From G965197555 sp965197555 (GTDB lineage: Bacteria; Chloroflexota; Dehalococcoidia; Lucifugimonadales; UBA3495): a DNA stretch of 64,000 nt. Shown piece after piece: positions 52,816 through 61,461 of this stretch. A program made the position numbers and the translations under genes. The DNA lies in assembly GCA_965197555.1 (NCBI GenBank), contig OZ240213.1, forward strand, positions 62,001 through 126,000. The letters run 5' to 3'. The notes below the pieces were generated by a model. The model did not search any database and was not told the DNA's origin. It saw nothing but the letters and a program-made list of their open reading frames with translations. Within the stretch, counting starts at the first letter, position 1. Every line of letters begins with the position of its first letter.

Positions 52816-53595
52816 TTGTCGGAAATACGGATTCCTCCTCTGTCAACTGAAGGCTTGACCGTCGATTTGGGCGGGGTGCGGGTGTTGGACCAAGTGTCGT
52901 TCACTGCCGGCCCCGGCTGTCTCATGGGGGTGGTCGGCCCCAACGGCGCGGGTAAGAGCACTCTGTTTAACGCCATAGTCAACCTGCTGCCGGTGACGGC
53001 CGGGCGGGTGCTGGTCCACGGCAAGTCCATTGCTGAAACTCGGGGACTGGTAGCCTATGTCCCTCAACAAGAAAAGGTCAACTGGCGGCTGCCCATGAGC
53101 GCCTGGGACGTGGTGATGCTGGGCCGCACTCGAAAGATCGGGTGGTTTCGCAGACCAAGCCGGGCCGACCGCGACTCGGTGCAGGACGCTTTGGACCAGA
53201 TCGGTATGTGGGAGCGCCGTGCTTCATTGGTCAGCGAGCTCTCCGGGGGGCAGCGCCAACGGGTATTCGTGGCGCGGGCTTTGGCCCAAGGGGCAGACAT
53301 CTTGTTGCTAGACGAGGCCTTCAGCGGGGTGGACATCACCTCCCAGGAAGCCCTGGTTTCGGTGCTGTTGGAGTTGCGGGACCAAGGCCGAACCATTCTC
53401 CTTTCCTCCCACGACATCAACCACCTAGCGCATTACTGCGACGAGTGCCTTTGCCTCAATTGCCATGTATGCGCGTGCGGCACTCCCCGGGAAGTACTCA
53501 CTACGCAGGTTCTGCAGGAGCTTTACGGACCCTACGGCGTGGTCCCGGTGCACGGGCTGACGGCGGGACACGGGCCTGATGGACACCCTCACTGA
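52816..53595 (+). CDS. znuC: Zinc ABC transporter ATP-binding protein ZnuC (copy 2)
   Basis: 259 residues from TTG 52816, one base after the znuA stop. Walker A 'GPNGAGKST', signature 'LSGGQRQR', Walker B 'ILLLDEAF', and the same Cys cluster 'YCDECLCLNCHVCACG' as copy 1. It powers zinc import. Confidence 0.92.
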   Translation: MSEIRIPPLSTEGLTVDLGGVRVLDQVSFTAGPGCLMGVVGPNGAGKSTLFNAIVNLLPVTAGRVLVHGKSIAETRGLVAYVPQQEKVNWRLPMSAWDVVMLGRTRKIGWFRRPSRADRDSVQDALDQIGMWERRASLVSELSGGQRQRVFVARALAQGADILLLDEAFSGVDITSQEALVSVLLELRDQGRTILLSSHDINHLAHYCDECLCLNCHVCACGTPREVLTTQVLQELYGPYGVVPVHGLTAGHGPDGHPH

Positions 53596-54457
53596 AGCCC
53601 TAGCCGGGCCATTCCAGTACGGTTTCATGACGCGGGCGCTGATCGTATCGGTGCTGGTGGGCATCATGTGTCCGGTAATCGGGGCCTACGTAGTCACCCG
53701 TGGACTGGGGTTCATGGGCGACGCCCTGGCGCACTCGGTGCTGCCCGGCATAGTTGCGGCGTTTATGATAGGAATTAGCTCCTTCTTCGGTGCGGTGCCA
53801 ATGGCAGTGGCCGTGGCGCTGCTGGTAGGGTACCTGGTGCGGCGTACCGGGATCGGTGAAGACACCACCATCGGCATCCTCTTCGCTGGGTTATTTGCCT
53901 TGGGTTTGGCGATGCTGACCGTTGTCCGGGGCATTCCAATAAATTTGGAGGACATTCTGCTGGGCCAAGTGCTAGGCGTCTCCCAGAACGACGTGTGGAC
54001 GACCCTGGGGTTGGCGGCAACCGTGCTGGCGCTGATATACGCGCTACACAAAGAGTTTGTTTTCACCAGCTTCGACCCCGCAGGCGCTTCGGTCATCGGC
54101 CTCCCGACGGAACGCTTGGACTACTTGCTGCTCGCCCTCTTTGCCGTGGTGGTGGTTCTGGCGCTACAAGCAGTCGGTATCATCCTGGTAATCTCCATGT
54201 TGATCACCCCCGCGGCCACCGCGCTACTGCTGGTGCGGCGCTTTCCGTTGGCGATGGCGGTAGGAGCAGTGCTGGGGGCTGCCTCAACGATAACCGGGTT
54301 GTACCTATCCTTTCATTTCAACCTGCCTTCCGGGCCGGCCATGGCCCTGGTGGCTACCGGGTTCTTCATCCTCGGTGTCGTCTACAAGCTGCGGGTCGCG
54401 AGGCTCATCGTCCGCGGACTGTCCACTCGTAACCCCGCCCCCTCGTTACGTCCCTGA
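53579..54457 (+). CDS. znuB: Zinc ABC transporter permease ZnuB (copy 2)
   Basis: 292 residues, an ABC-3 family permease with about eight membrane helices and 'VTRGLGFMGDALAHSVLPG' near residue 44. It overlaps znuC by 17 bp as in copy 1. It ends the operon; the 188 bp before the next gene have no clear terminator. Confidence 0.92.
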   Translation: MDTLTEALAGPFQYGFMTRALIVSVLVGIMCPVIGAYVVTRGLGFMGDALAHSVLPGIVAAFMIGISSFFGAVPMAVAVALLVGYLVRRTGIGEDTTIGILFAGLFALGLAMLTVVRGIPINLEDILLGQVLGVSQNDVWTTLGLAATVLALIYALHKEFVFTSFDPAGASVIGLPTERLDYLLLALFAVVVVLALQAVGIILVISMLITPAATALLLVRRFPLAMAVGAVLGAASTITGLYLSFHFNLPSGPAMALVATGFFILGVVYKLRVARLIVRGLSTRNPAPSLRP

Positions 54458-54645
54458 CTGAGGCATCTACCTCCACCTGTTTTGCCTCAAAACAGAGTGA
54501 AGGCTCTCCCCGGCTGGCGCAACGATTAATGGACAATCTGCACTGCGTAACGCTACTATTCAGTCCTGCATTCCTTGCCACGACGCAGGTCTATTGGTAG
54601 AACCAACATGTAGACTCCGTCACGCAGACAGCTAGGAGAAGCATC

Positions 54646-55038
54646 TTGGAATATTCGATCAACCATGTACACATAAGGTCATTGGACCCAAAGGCTTCAG
54701 CAGCCTGGTACGAAAAGTACTTCAATGCAAAGATTCTCTGGGAAAGAGAAATCATGCCCGGTACTGTAACCATCAGCATGGAGGTTGGCGGGCCGGTGCG
54801 GTTAAACATCTCTTCCAAACCTGCGGGGTCGTCGGACGAAAGAAGTGTTGCCGAGCTAAACCGGTTAGGCATGGAACATTTCGGATTCCACGTTGCCGAC
54901 TTGAAATCCGACCTGAAGAGGCTTGAAGAAGCCGACGTTCGCGTCGTTCTTCCGTTGACGCAAGTGCCCACCGGGGCCTACTTGGCCTATATCGAAGGGC
55001 CGGATGACGTCCTTATTGAGTTGGTGCAAGCGGCCTGA
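54646..55038 (+). CDS. VOC-family (glyoxalase/dioxygenase fold) protein
   Basis: 130 residues from TTG 54646 (TAGGAG upstream). VOC features: 'INHVHIRSLDPKASAAWYEKYF' (His ligand near 7), 'RLGMEHFGFHVADLKSDLKRL' (His near 74-78), and 'YIEGPDDVLIELVQ' (Glu near 125). It binds one metal ion. It is likely an isomerase, epimerase or lyase; the substrate is unknown. It lies 60 bp before the TPP enzyme gene and may share its transcript. Confidence 0.82.
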   Translation: MEYSINHVHIRSLDPKASAAWYEKYFNAKILWEREIMPGTVTISMEVGGPVRLNISSKPAGSSDERSVAELNRLGMEHFGFHVADLKSDLKRLEEADVRVVLPLTQVPTGAYLAYIEGPDDVLIELVQAA

Positions 55039-55098
55039 TCTCGTCGACCCTCCCGATAACCACTCGACTGGTACTAATTTGAACAAAAGGGGACAGCA

Positions 55099-56769
55099 GT
55101 GCCAGAATTGATGACTGGAAAACAAGCATTGTTGGAAATGTTAAAAGCTGAAGACGTTGAATTCATCTTCGGCAATCCGGGAACTAGCGAAGGTCCCATC
55201 ATAGACATGCTAGGAGATTACCCGGAGTTCAGGTACATCCTGACATTGCAGGAGAGTGTTGCTGTTGGTATGGGCGAGTCCTACGCCAGGGCCACAGGTA
55301 AGGCGTCCTTCGTAAGCCTTCATGTGGACAGCGGGTTAGCCAACGGCATAGCGCTCATGTTGGATGCTCTCAACACAGGGACACCCATGGTGGTGACCTC
55401 AGCCAATTACGACGCTCGCAAGGTCTCGGAAGGAAAGACCGATCTGGCTGAACTGGTAAGGCCGGTTACCAAATGGGCGGTGGAGTTGACCCTTCCGGAC
55501 CAGATCCCCGGTGCTATGCGCAGAGCGTTCAACGAAGCCAATAGCCACCCAAAGGGACCGGTCTACGTTGGGTTCACTTCCAATGCGCTTGAGGCCTCTG
55601 CTGAAATGAATATTGTCCCTTCCAGCAAAATACATGACTCTTCGCGTCCGGACCTGGGTGGGATTGACGTTGCCGCATCGTTGCTATTGGAGTCAACGAG
55701 ACCTCTGATGATGGTTGGCGATAGAGTTTCGGACGATGGAGCCCTCGATCAGGCTGTTGAACTTGCTGAATTACTTGGGCTGCCTGTCTATCAGTCTAGA
55801 GGTGCGGAGGTTTCATTCCCAACGACCCATCCTCAATTTATGGGAAATCACTCTCTGAGGGCCGCCAAAGACAGAGCAACCCTTCAAGACGCGGACCTGG
55901 TATTGGCTATTGGGATGGATGTTTTCGAAGAGTTGTTCTACTGGGGCGACGTGATATTAAGGCCGGATGTCAAATTGATACACATCGACCCAATTCCTGG
56001 TCGCGTGGGCAAGTCTGAACCTACCGATGTAGGGATCGTTTCCCATTGTGGTCTGGCCATGGAGGAACTAATCAGTGCTGTGAGGCCGCATCTCTCACCG
56101 GAAATTAAGGGGAATATTGATAGTCGCGTCAAAGCGATTGTGCAGCAATCGCTAGACGTTCGAAATTCCTTCGATGAGACGGCTGCCGAGACGTGGGATA
56201 AGGCGCCGATGACCCCCGCAAGAATGATGTCCGAGCTTGCCAATGCCTTGCCCCAAAATGCCATAGTAGTCGATGACGCCATTAGCAACCGGCCTTTTTT
56301 GCGGCATTATTTCCACGGAGTGAAACGCGGGGATATTAGAGGCGTTAGGGGACAGTCCATAGGTGGGGGAATAGGCGCCACCATGGGCACTCAATGCGCC
56401 AATCCCGATAGGCCAGTGTTTGGGATCATTGGCGACGGCAGCGCCATGATGACTATTCAAGGGTTATGGACGGCGGCGAATGACAACATCCCATGCATAT
56501 TTGTCATTTGCAACAACGGGATGTACCGAGTGTTAAGGGTTAATTTCGGTGTGTACCAAAGAGACATCCTTAAAGAGCTTGAACCGGCTGGCGATAGGCT
56601 TTTGTATTCAGACTTCCCTACTCCCTTTGATATAGCCGAGATAGCTAATGCCATGGGGGTAAACGGCCAAAGGATAGTGGACCCCAGCGAAATCCGTCCT
56701 GCGGTGGAGCGTGCTGTCGCTTCTGGTAAACCAGCCTTGCTGGACATCGTCATCGACGGGGCTTTGTAA
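55099..56769 (+). CDS. TPP-dependent 2-oxoacid decarboxylase (benzoylformate decarboxylase-like)
   Basis: 556 residues from GTG 55099. The N-terminal domain has 'FGNPGTSEG' (25-32), the TPP-activating Glu52 in 'LTLQESVA', and His75 in 'VSLHVDSGLANG', which corresponds to a catalytic His of benzoylformate decarboxylase. The C-terminal domain has the TPP motif 'IIGDGSAMMTIQ' ending in 'ICNNGMY'. It probably decarboxylates an aryl or branched 2-oxo acid; acetolactate-synthase-like activity is less likely because no FAD-type loop is clear. A MITE-like repeat begins 2 bp after the stop. Confidence 0.87.
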   Translation: MPELMTGKQALLEMLKAEDVEFIFGNPGTSEGPIIDMLGDYPEFRYILTLQESVAVGMGESYARATGKASFVSLHVDSGLANGIALMLDALNTGTPMVVTSANYDARKVSEGKTDLAELVRPVTKWAVELTLPDQIPGAMRRAFNEANSHPKGPVYVGFTSNALEASAEMNIVPSSKIHDSSRPDLGGIDVAASLLLESTRPLMMVGDRVSDDGALDQAVELAELLGLPVYQSRGAEVSFPTTHPQFMGNHSLRAAKDRATLQDADLVLAIGMDVFEELFYWGDVILRPDVKLIHIDPIPGRVGKSEPTDVGIVSHCGLAMEELISAVRPHLSPEIKGNIDSRVKAIVQQSLDVRNSFDETAAETWDKAPMTPARMMSELANALPQNAIVVDDAISNRPFLRHYFHGVKRGDIRGVRGQSIGGGIGATMGTQCANPDRPVFGIIGDGSAMMTIQGLWTAANDNIPCIFVICNNGMYRVLRVNFGVYQRDILKELEPAGDRLLYSDFPTPFDIAEIANAMGVNGQRIVDPSEIRPAVERAVASGKPALLDIVIDGAL

Positions 56770-56770
56770 G

Positions 56771-56991
56771 TAACTGTTCAGACTTCGAGAAGTCATTCTG
56801 CGCCGAAGCCGTCATACCCGCGAAGCTTGTCCCCGTGGAAACGGGGAGCCGGTATCCAGAAATACCAACCATTGGGAACTTTGTTTGGTTGTAAAGGCTA
56901 TGGATTCCGGCTTAAAGCTTGCCCCGTACTTGATACGGGGGCCGGAATGACGCTGGGTGGCGGTAACAATAGTATCGAGTCTGAACAGTTA
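56771..56991. mobile_element. MITE-like element with 14-bp perfect terminal inverted repeats
   Basis: TAACTGTTCAGACT (56771-56784) and AGTCTGAACAGTTA (56978-56991) are perfect inverted copies bounding 221 bp. Both ends begin with TA, as expected for TA-targeting (Tc1/mariner or IS630-type) elements. The inside has no ORF of note. It holds further inverted, G/C-rich repeats of the 'CCCCGT...ACGGGG' and 'ATTCCGGC...GCCGGAAT' kind, so the transcript could fold strongly. No transposase is present. Confidence 0.7.
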
Positions 56992-57078
56992 TCTCTGTAA
57001 AGCTCCCTTGCCTCTCTCTACTACCGTCGTTAAAATTAGCCAATCTAATCCCAATCTAATCGAGTAAAGGGAGTCCTC

Positions 57079-57498
57079 ATGTACGACAAGCCAATGCTAA
57101 GCCAGGACCAAGTACAAAGAGCCATGTCTACCATGATGGCCAAGGCCAACGAGGAACCGGACCGGCCACTGGCTATTGCTTTAGTGGACGACGCAGGTGA
57201 CATGTTCAGTTATACGAGAATGGACCGGTGCCGGAGGAATCCCCAAAGGATGGCCATACGAAAAGCTTACACCTGCGCCCTTTCGGGCCGCGACTCCAAT
57301 GAATACGCGAACTGGCTAAAGGAGCAAGGCCGGTCCGTGGCCGAGATGGGCGATCCGATGTTGGCGGCAGTCCAAGGGGGCGTGGTAGTGCTGCACCCAA
57401 CGACGGGCGCCATACTGGGCGGCATCGGCGTCAGTGGCCTGGCCGCTCAAGAAGACGAAGACCTTGCTCGCTTGGGGCTTCAAGCAATGGGGTTGTAG
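57079..57498 (+). CDS. GlcG/HbpS-family (DUF336) protein
   Basis: 139 residues after AAAGGGAGTCC. The family pattern is clear: 'AIALVDDAGDMFSYTRMDRC', 'AIRKAYTCALSGRDS', 'GGVVVLHPTTGAILGGIGVSGLAAQEDEDLAR' in pieces. Relatives bind heme or accompany glycolate and other oxidase genes. The exact role here is unknown. Confidence 0.82.
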   Translation: MYDKPMLSQDQVQRAMSTMMAKANEEPDRPLAIALVDDAGDMFSYTRMDRCRRNPQRMAIRKAYTCALSGRDSNEYANWLKEQGRSVAEMGDPMLAAVQGGVVVLHPTTGAILGGIGVSGLAAQEDEDLARLGLQAMGL

Positions 57499-57561
57499 GG
57501 AACTCCACAGGCTGTCACCCTTTCCTGCTAGAGTTCCCTTCGATATAACCTAGGGATCAAA

Positions 57562-57607
57562 TTCAAGCAAGAGACAACTCATTGACTTGAGTTGTCTTTT
57601 GCTTGAA
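57562..57607. terminator. Long hairpin between convergent genes
   Basis: Two 20-base arms (57562-57581 and 57588-57607) pair at 19 positions around a TTGACT loop. The stop codon of the minus-strand dehydrogenase lies inside the left arm. A TTTT run lies within the right arm. It probably acts as a bidirectional terminator for the GlcG-like gene and the dehydrogenase. Confidence 0.7.
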
Positions 57608-59906
57608 TAGCCTCCAGGATTTTGCCGGGGCTCATCGGCAGACTCGTCATTCTCACCCCCACGGCGTCGTAGATGGCGTTGGCGATGGCGGCCATGGGCG
57701 GGACTATTGGCATCTCTCCTACGCCCCTGACTCCGTAGGGGTGACCGGGATTCGCTACTTCCACGATCACCGTGTCTATCATGGGCAAGTCCAAGCTAAT
57801 GGGCATCCGATAGTCCAGGAAGCTGGAGTTTTGCATCTGGCCTTGGTCGTTGAAGAAATATTCTTCGTTCAGCGCCCAGCCGATGCCCTGGGCCACACCG
57901 CCTTGAATCTGGGACTCGACGTAGCCGGGATGGACCGCTTTGCCAGCGTCCTGTACAGCAGTGTACCGCAGAATATCCACCTTCCCGGTCTCGGGGTCGA
58001 CCTCCACATCGACCACATGAGCAGCAAAGGCTGCGCCCACGCCCGCTGGGTCCACAGTGGCACGACCGACGATGGGGCCGCCGGTGCCGTTCAACCTGGC
58101 GGCCAGTTCCTTGAAGGTGAGCTTTAGCTCCGAGTCCGACCGGTGGGAAATCACGCCGTCACTATACTCAACGTCGTCGACGGACACATCCCAGATTAGA
58201 GCGGCCCGCTGGACCATTTGCTGGCGGATATCCAGCGCTGCTTCGTAACAAGCCCAACCGGTCTTGAACGCCACGCCGCTACCGCCGGTGATGGAGGTGA
58301 AACCAACTGAGTCGGTATCTCCCACCAGAGGCCGGACGTCTTCCGCGGGTATGCCCAAGGCCTCCGCAGCCTGCATGGCCACGGCCACCCTGGTGCCGCC
58401 AATATCTGGGGAACCTTCCACCAAGCTGACGGTACCGTCGGCATTCACGCTGGCCGTGGCGCTGGATTGCCCTCCGGCATTGAACCAGAAGCCGGTGGCA
58501 ACACCCCGGCCCCGGCTCGGCCCATCAAGTGGCGCCCCATAGTGGTCGTGCTCCTTGGCTGCTTGCACCGTCTCCAGGTAGCCTATCCGGGGGAACCTGA
58601 CGCCGGACACCTGCCGGGTCCCCTCTTTCGCGCCGTTGAGCAAGCGAAACTCCAGAGGATCCATGCCCAGCTTCTCGCATATCTCGTCCATGACCGTTTC
58701 CGCAGCAAAGGCGGCGTTGGGCGCCCCGGGCGCTCGGTAGGCGCCGGTCTTCGGCTTGTTCAACACCACGTCGTACCCCTCGACGCGGGCGTTGGGGATG
58801 TCATAGGGTGCGAAGATGCAAAGGCAGCCCGGACTAACCGGCGAGCCAGGAAACGCCCCTGCTTCGAAGGCCAGGTAGGCTTCCGCCGCCGTGATACGCC
58901 CTTCTTTGTTAGCCCCCATCTGCACCCTTAAATAGCCTCCAGAAGTAGGGCCGGTGGCTTCGAACACCTCGGTTCGGTCCATCGTAAGCTTCACTGGGTG
59001 CCCAGTCTTCTTGGAGATCAGAGCGGCAACGGGTTCCAGGTATACCAGGGTCTTTCCGCCAAACCCACCGCCGATTTCCATGGGTATAACCTTCACTTTG
59101 GAGATAGGGATACCCAGAACGCCGGCGGTCAAATCCCTAACGCCAAAATGTCCCTGGCTACTGCACCAGATGGTCAAGTTGCCGTCGGCCCCCCATTCCA
59201 CCGTGGCGCTGTGGGGCTCAATGTAGCCCTGATGGACAGTTGCGGTGTTGTACTCGCGCTCGATGACGACATCGGCTTCCTGGAAGCCCTTCTCCAGTTC
59301 ACCTATTTCAAACTCAAAGCGGCTGGCGACGTTGGTGCCATTGCTGACGTCATCATCGGAACGCAAAGCGCCCGCCATGCCGGCCAGCATATCCGGATTG
59401 GACAACAACGCCAAATTGTCGTGGAGAATAGGGGCGTCCTCCTTCATGGCTTCCAGGACGTCTATAACCCAGGGCAGAACTTCGTACTCCACGTCTATCA
59501 ATGAGAGGGCTTGTTCGGCTATATGAGGGCTGGTCGCGGCTACCGCGGCTACGGCATGCCCCTTGTATAGGACCTTGTCCACCGCCAAGCAGTTGTTGCT
59601 CAGGAACCTCAGATTCAAATGCCCTCCCTCGGGCACGTCTATGGCGAGGCCCGAGAGCTTGGGGAGCTCCGCGGAGGTCACGACAGCTCTCACCCCGGGC
59701 AGGGCCAACGCCCGGCTGGCATCGATGGACTTGATTCGGGCGTGGGGGTGTGGGCTCCTGAGGATCTTCCCGTGAAGGAGCCCCGGCAAGTGAATATCGG
59801 CACCGTACCGGGCCCGGCCCGTGACTTTGTCCGCTCCGTCGTGGCGGATGGGCCTGGTGCCCACCACGTTGTAGTCCTGGTTGGATAGCACTACGTTAGA
59901 AGTCAT
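57579..59906 (-). CDS. Xanthine dehydrogenase-family molybdenum-binding (large) subunit
   Basis: 775 residues after AGGAGGAATGCA. Mo-cofactor features: 'IGGGFGGKTLVYLEP' (about 275), 'GAYRAPGAPNAAFAAETV' (about 395), and the catalytic Glu in 'GVRGVGEMPIVPP' (about 738). The AYxCSFR active-site loop of aerobic CO dehydrogenase is absent, so it is not CoxL. It should hydroxylate an aldehyde, N-heterocycle or similar compound. The usual FAD and 2Fe-2S subunit genes are not adjacent. A paralogue starts at 62720. Confidence 0.9.
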   Translation of the reverse strand: MTSNVVLSNQDYNVVGTRPIRHDGADKVTGRARYGADIHLPGLLHGKILRSPHPHARIKSIDASRALALPGVRAVVTSAELPKLSGLAIDVPEGGHLNLRFLSNNCLAVDKVLYKGHAVAAVAATSPHIAEQALSLIDVEYEVLPWVIDVLEAMKEDAPILHDNLALLSNPDMLAGMAGALRSDDDVSNGTNVASRFEFEIGELEKGFQEADVVIEREYNTATVHQGYIEPHSATVEWGADGNLTIWCSSQGHFGVRDLTAGVLGIPISKVKVIPMEIGGGFGGKTLVYLEPVAALISKKTGHPVKLTMDRTEVFEATGPTSGGYLRVQMGANKEGRITAAEAYLAFEAGAFPGSPVSPGCLCIFAPYDIPNARVEGYDVVLNKPKTGAYRAPGAPNAAFAAETVMDEICEKLGMDPLEFRLLNGAKEGTRQVSGVRFPRIGYLETVQAAKEHDHYGAPLDGPSRGRGVATGFWFNAGGQSSATASVNADGTVSLVEGSPDIGGTRVAVAMQAAEALGIPAEDVRPLVGDTDSVGFTSITGGSGVAFKTGWACYEAALDIRQQMVQRAALIWDVSVDDVEYSDGVISHRSDSELKLTFKELAARLNGTGGPIVGRATVDPAGVGAAFAAHVVDVEVDPETGKVDILRYTAVQDAGKAVHPGYVESQIQGGVAQGIGWALNEEYFFNDQGQMQNSSFLDYRMPISLDLPMIDTVIVEVANPGHPYGVRGVGEMPIVPPMAAIANAIYDAVGVRMTSLPMSPGKILEAIQAKDNSSQ

Positions 59907-60267
59907 TGCATTCCTCCTGGATGGTCCGAATTCGGTCTCTCTTCGATTGGACGGAAACTCATCTGCACAGGAACTTAGCTGGACGGAAACTTATGGGCCC
60001 GCAAGAGACTCATGCAAAACAGGCGCAAATCCTCATGAGCGTACCGTTAGACGTTGGCATTTGAACCCGGTTGCGGGTTTTACCATGATAATTACAGATC
60101 GACACAGTGGCAAACTCTCCGCCCTATCTTTCACGTTATTCGGACAGATATTTCTTAAACTGCGGGACTTGGCTATGGCGGCTCCCCCGTCCGAGAAGCT
60201 AACACGACCTGCGCCCAATTTCCCGGACCTCACCATGCCGGAAGGCGTGACACCGGGGGAGTCACGC
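59907..60267. other. 361-bp stretch without a gene
   Basis: It lies between the dehydrogenase (minus) and the end of the hydroxyacid dehydrogenase gene (minus) and holds the promoter of the former. Two near-identical GGACGGAAACT-AT words occur at 59951-59964 and 59982-59995. A small AACCCG/CGGGTT hairpin lies at 60064-60079. Nothing else stands out. Confidence 0.4.
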
Positions 60268-61221
60268 TTAGAACCAATTGGCTTTGTCAACGACGTTCCT
60301 TAGCGGCAAGCCGTCATTGAACCGCCTACAGTTATCGATGAATAACTCGGTGCGGCGTTCTTGGAGGTAGGGACCGGTCCCCGCGACGTGGGGGGTAATT
60401 AACACCCCGGGCATCCTCCACAAGGGGTGGTCAGTTGGCAGCGGTTCCATCTGGAACACGTCCAGTCCCGCTCCTGCTAGGTGTCCTTGACTTAGAGCTT
60501 CCACCAAATCGTCAAGAATCACCGTGGACCCTCTTCCAATGTTGATGAAGAAGGCCCCTTGGTTCATCAGCTCAAACTCGACGGAGCCGAACATACCTTG
60601 AGTTTCAGGGGTCTCCGGAACAGTGACGATTACGAAATCACCCCTAGGCAGGATGCTATGAAGGGCATCAGGCCGGTGCAATTCCGCCACACCCGGCAGC
60701 GCTTCTGTCCTTCTTGGGTCTACACCCAGCACCGTCATGCCAAACTCGGAACACAGCCGGGCCGCCTCTGCTCCAATTCCTCCTACTCCAACGATCACGG
60801 CCGTCGCATCGGGCAAGTGCACCGCCGGGGCATCCTGTGTCCAGTCCGCCTGAAGCTGTTGAGGCAAGTACACCTGGAATCCTCTGGCAAAAGCGAGCAC
60901 AAAAGCCATGATGTGGGCGCTGATGTGGTCGTTATAGATTTCCCGTGTGTTGGTAACCACCACGTCGCTGTCTATCAACGCTTGGTGATAATACCCCGCC
61001 TGCGGCCCTGCCTGGGGACAAGCGATCCACCTCAGACGCGTGCCTCGCTGGAGGAGCTCCGGGACGATGTCACCAAAGGCAGCGTCGGCTTCCCCAATCA
61101 CCTCCATGGCTTCGCCGACGGTGGGACAGAGCTGCACATTGATGTCGGGGATTGCTTCTCGCAGCTTCTCCGGCCAATCGTCCTGGTAGTTAGGCGGGCA
61201 AATCACTAGCTTGAACGCCAT
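60268..61221 (-). CDS. D-2-hydroxyacid dehydrogenase
   Basis: 317 residues from ATG 61221 (GAGGGGG upstream). Rossmann motif 'AVIVGVGGIGAEAARLCSEFGMTVLGVD' in pieces (about 140-170); catalytic Arg in 'FINIGRGSTVILD' (about 230), Glu in 'GLDVFQMEPLP' (about 262), His in 'LITPHVAGTG' (about 280). It interconverts 2-oxo and D-2-hydroxy acids with NAD(H). It is divergent from the enolase-superfamily gene. Confidence 0.9.
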   Translation of the reverse strand: MAFKLVICPPNYQDDWPEKLREAIPDINVQLCPTVGEAMEVIGEADAAFGDIVPELLQRGTRLRWIACPQAGPQAGYYHQALIDSDVVVTNTREIYNDHISAHIMAFVLAFARGFQVYLPQQLQADWTQDAPAVHLPDATAVIVGVGGIGAEAARLCSEFGMTVLGVDPRRTEALPGVAELHRPDALHSILPRGDFVIVTVPETPETQGMFGSVEFELMNQGAFFINIGRGSTVILDDLVEALSQGHLAGAGLDVFQMEPLPTDHPLWRMPGVLITPHVAGTGPYLQERRTELFIDNCRRFNDGLPLRNVVDKANWF

Positions 61222-61461
61222 CGGTGCACCCCCTCGTTGACGCTGACTTGGCAAAGGACCTCACATGTCCGACTACATAATAGCGCTTTAAGCAAGAGCC
61301 CATTACCCAGGACTCGCCTAGAAACCATCTGATACGCGCTCCGAGTTAGAACGGGGGAGAAGTAGGGGAGCCGATGATCTGGTCCATGAGCCAGTTGCTG
61401 CCTGGTATGATATTGGGCATGTGGAGGAACCATCAACTGGAATTAGAAGGGAGGGACCGAA

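Noticed and set aside
57579..59906. Aerobic carbon monoxide dehydrogenase large subunit (coxL)
   Set aside because: The AYxCSFR loop with the copper-binding Cys is replaced by AYRAPGAP.
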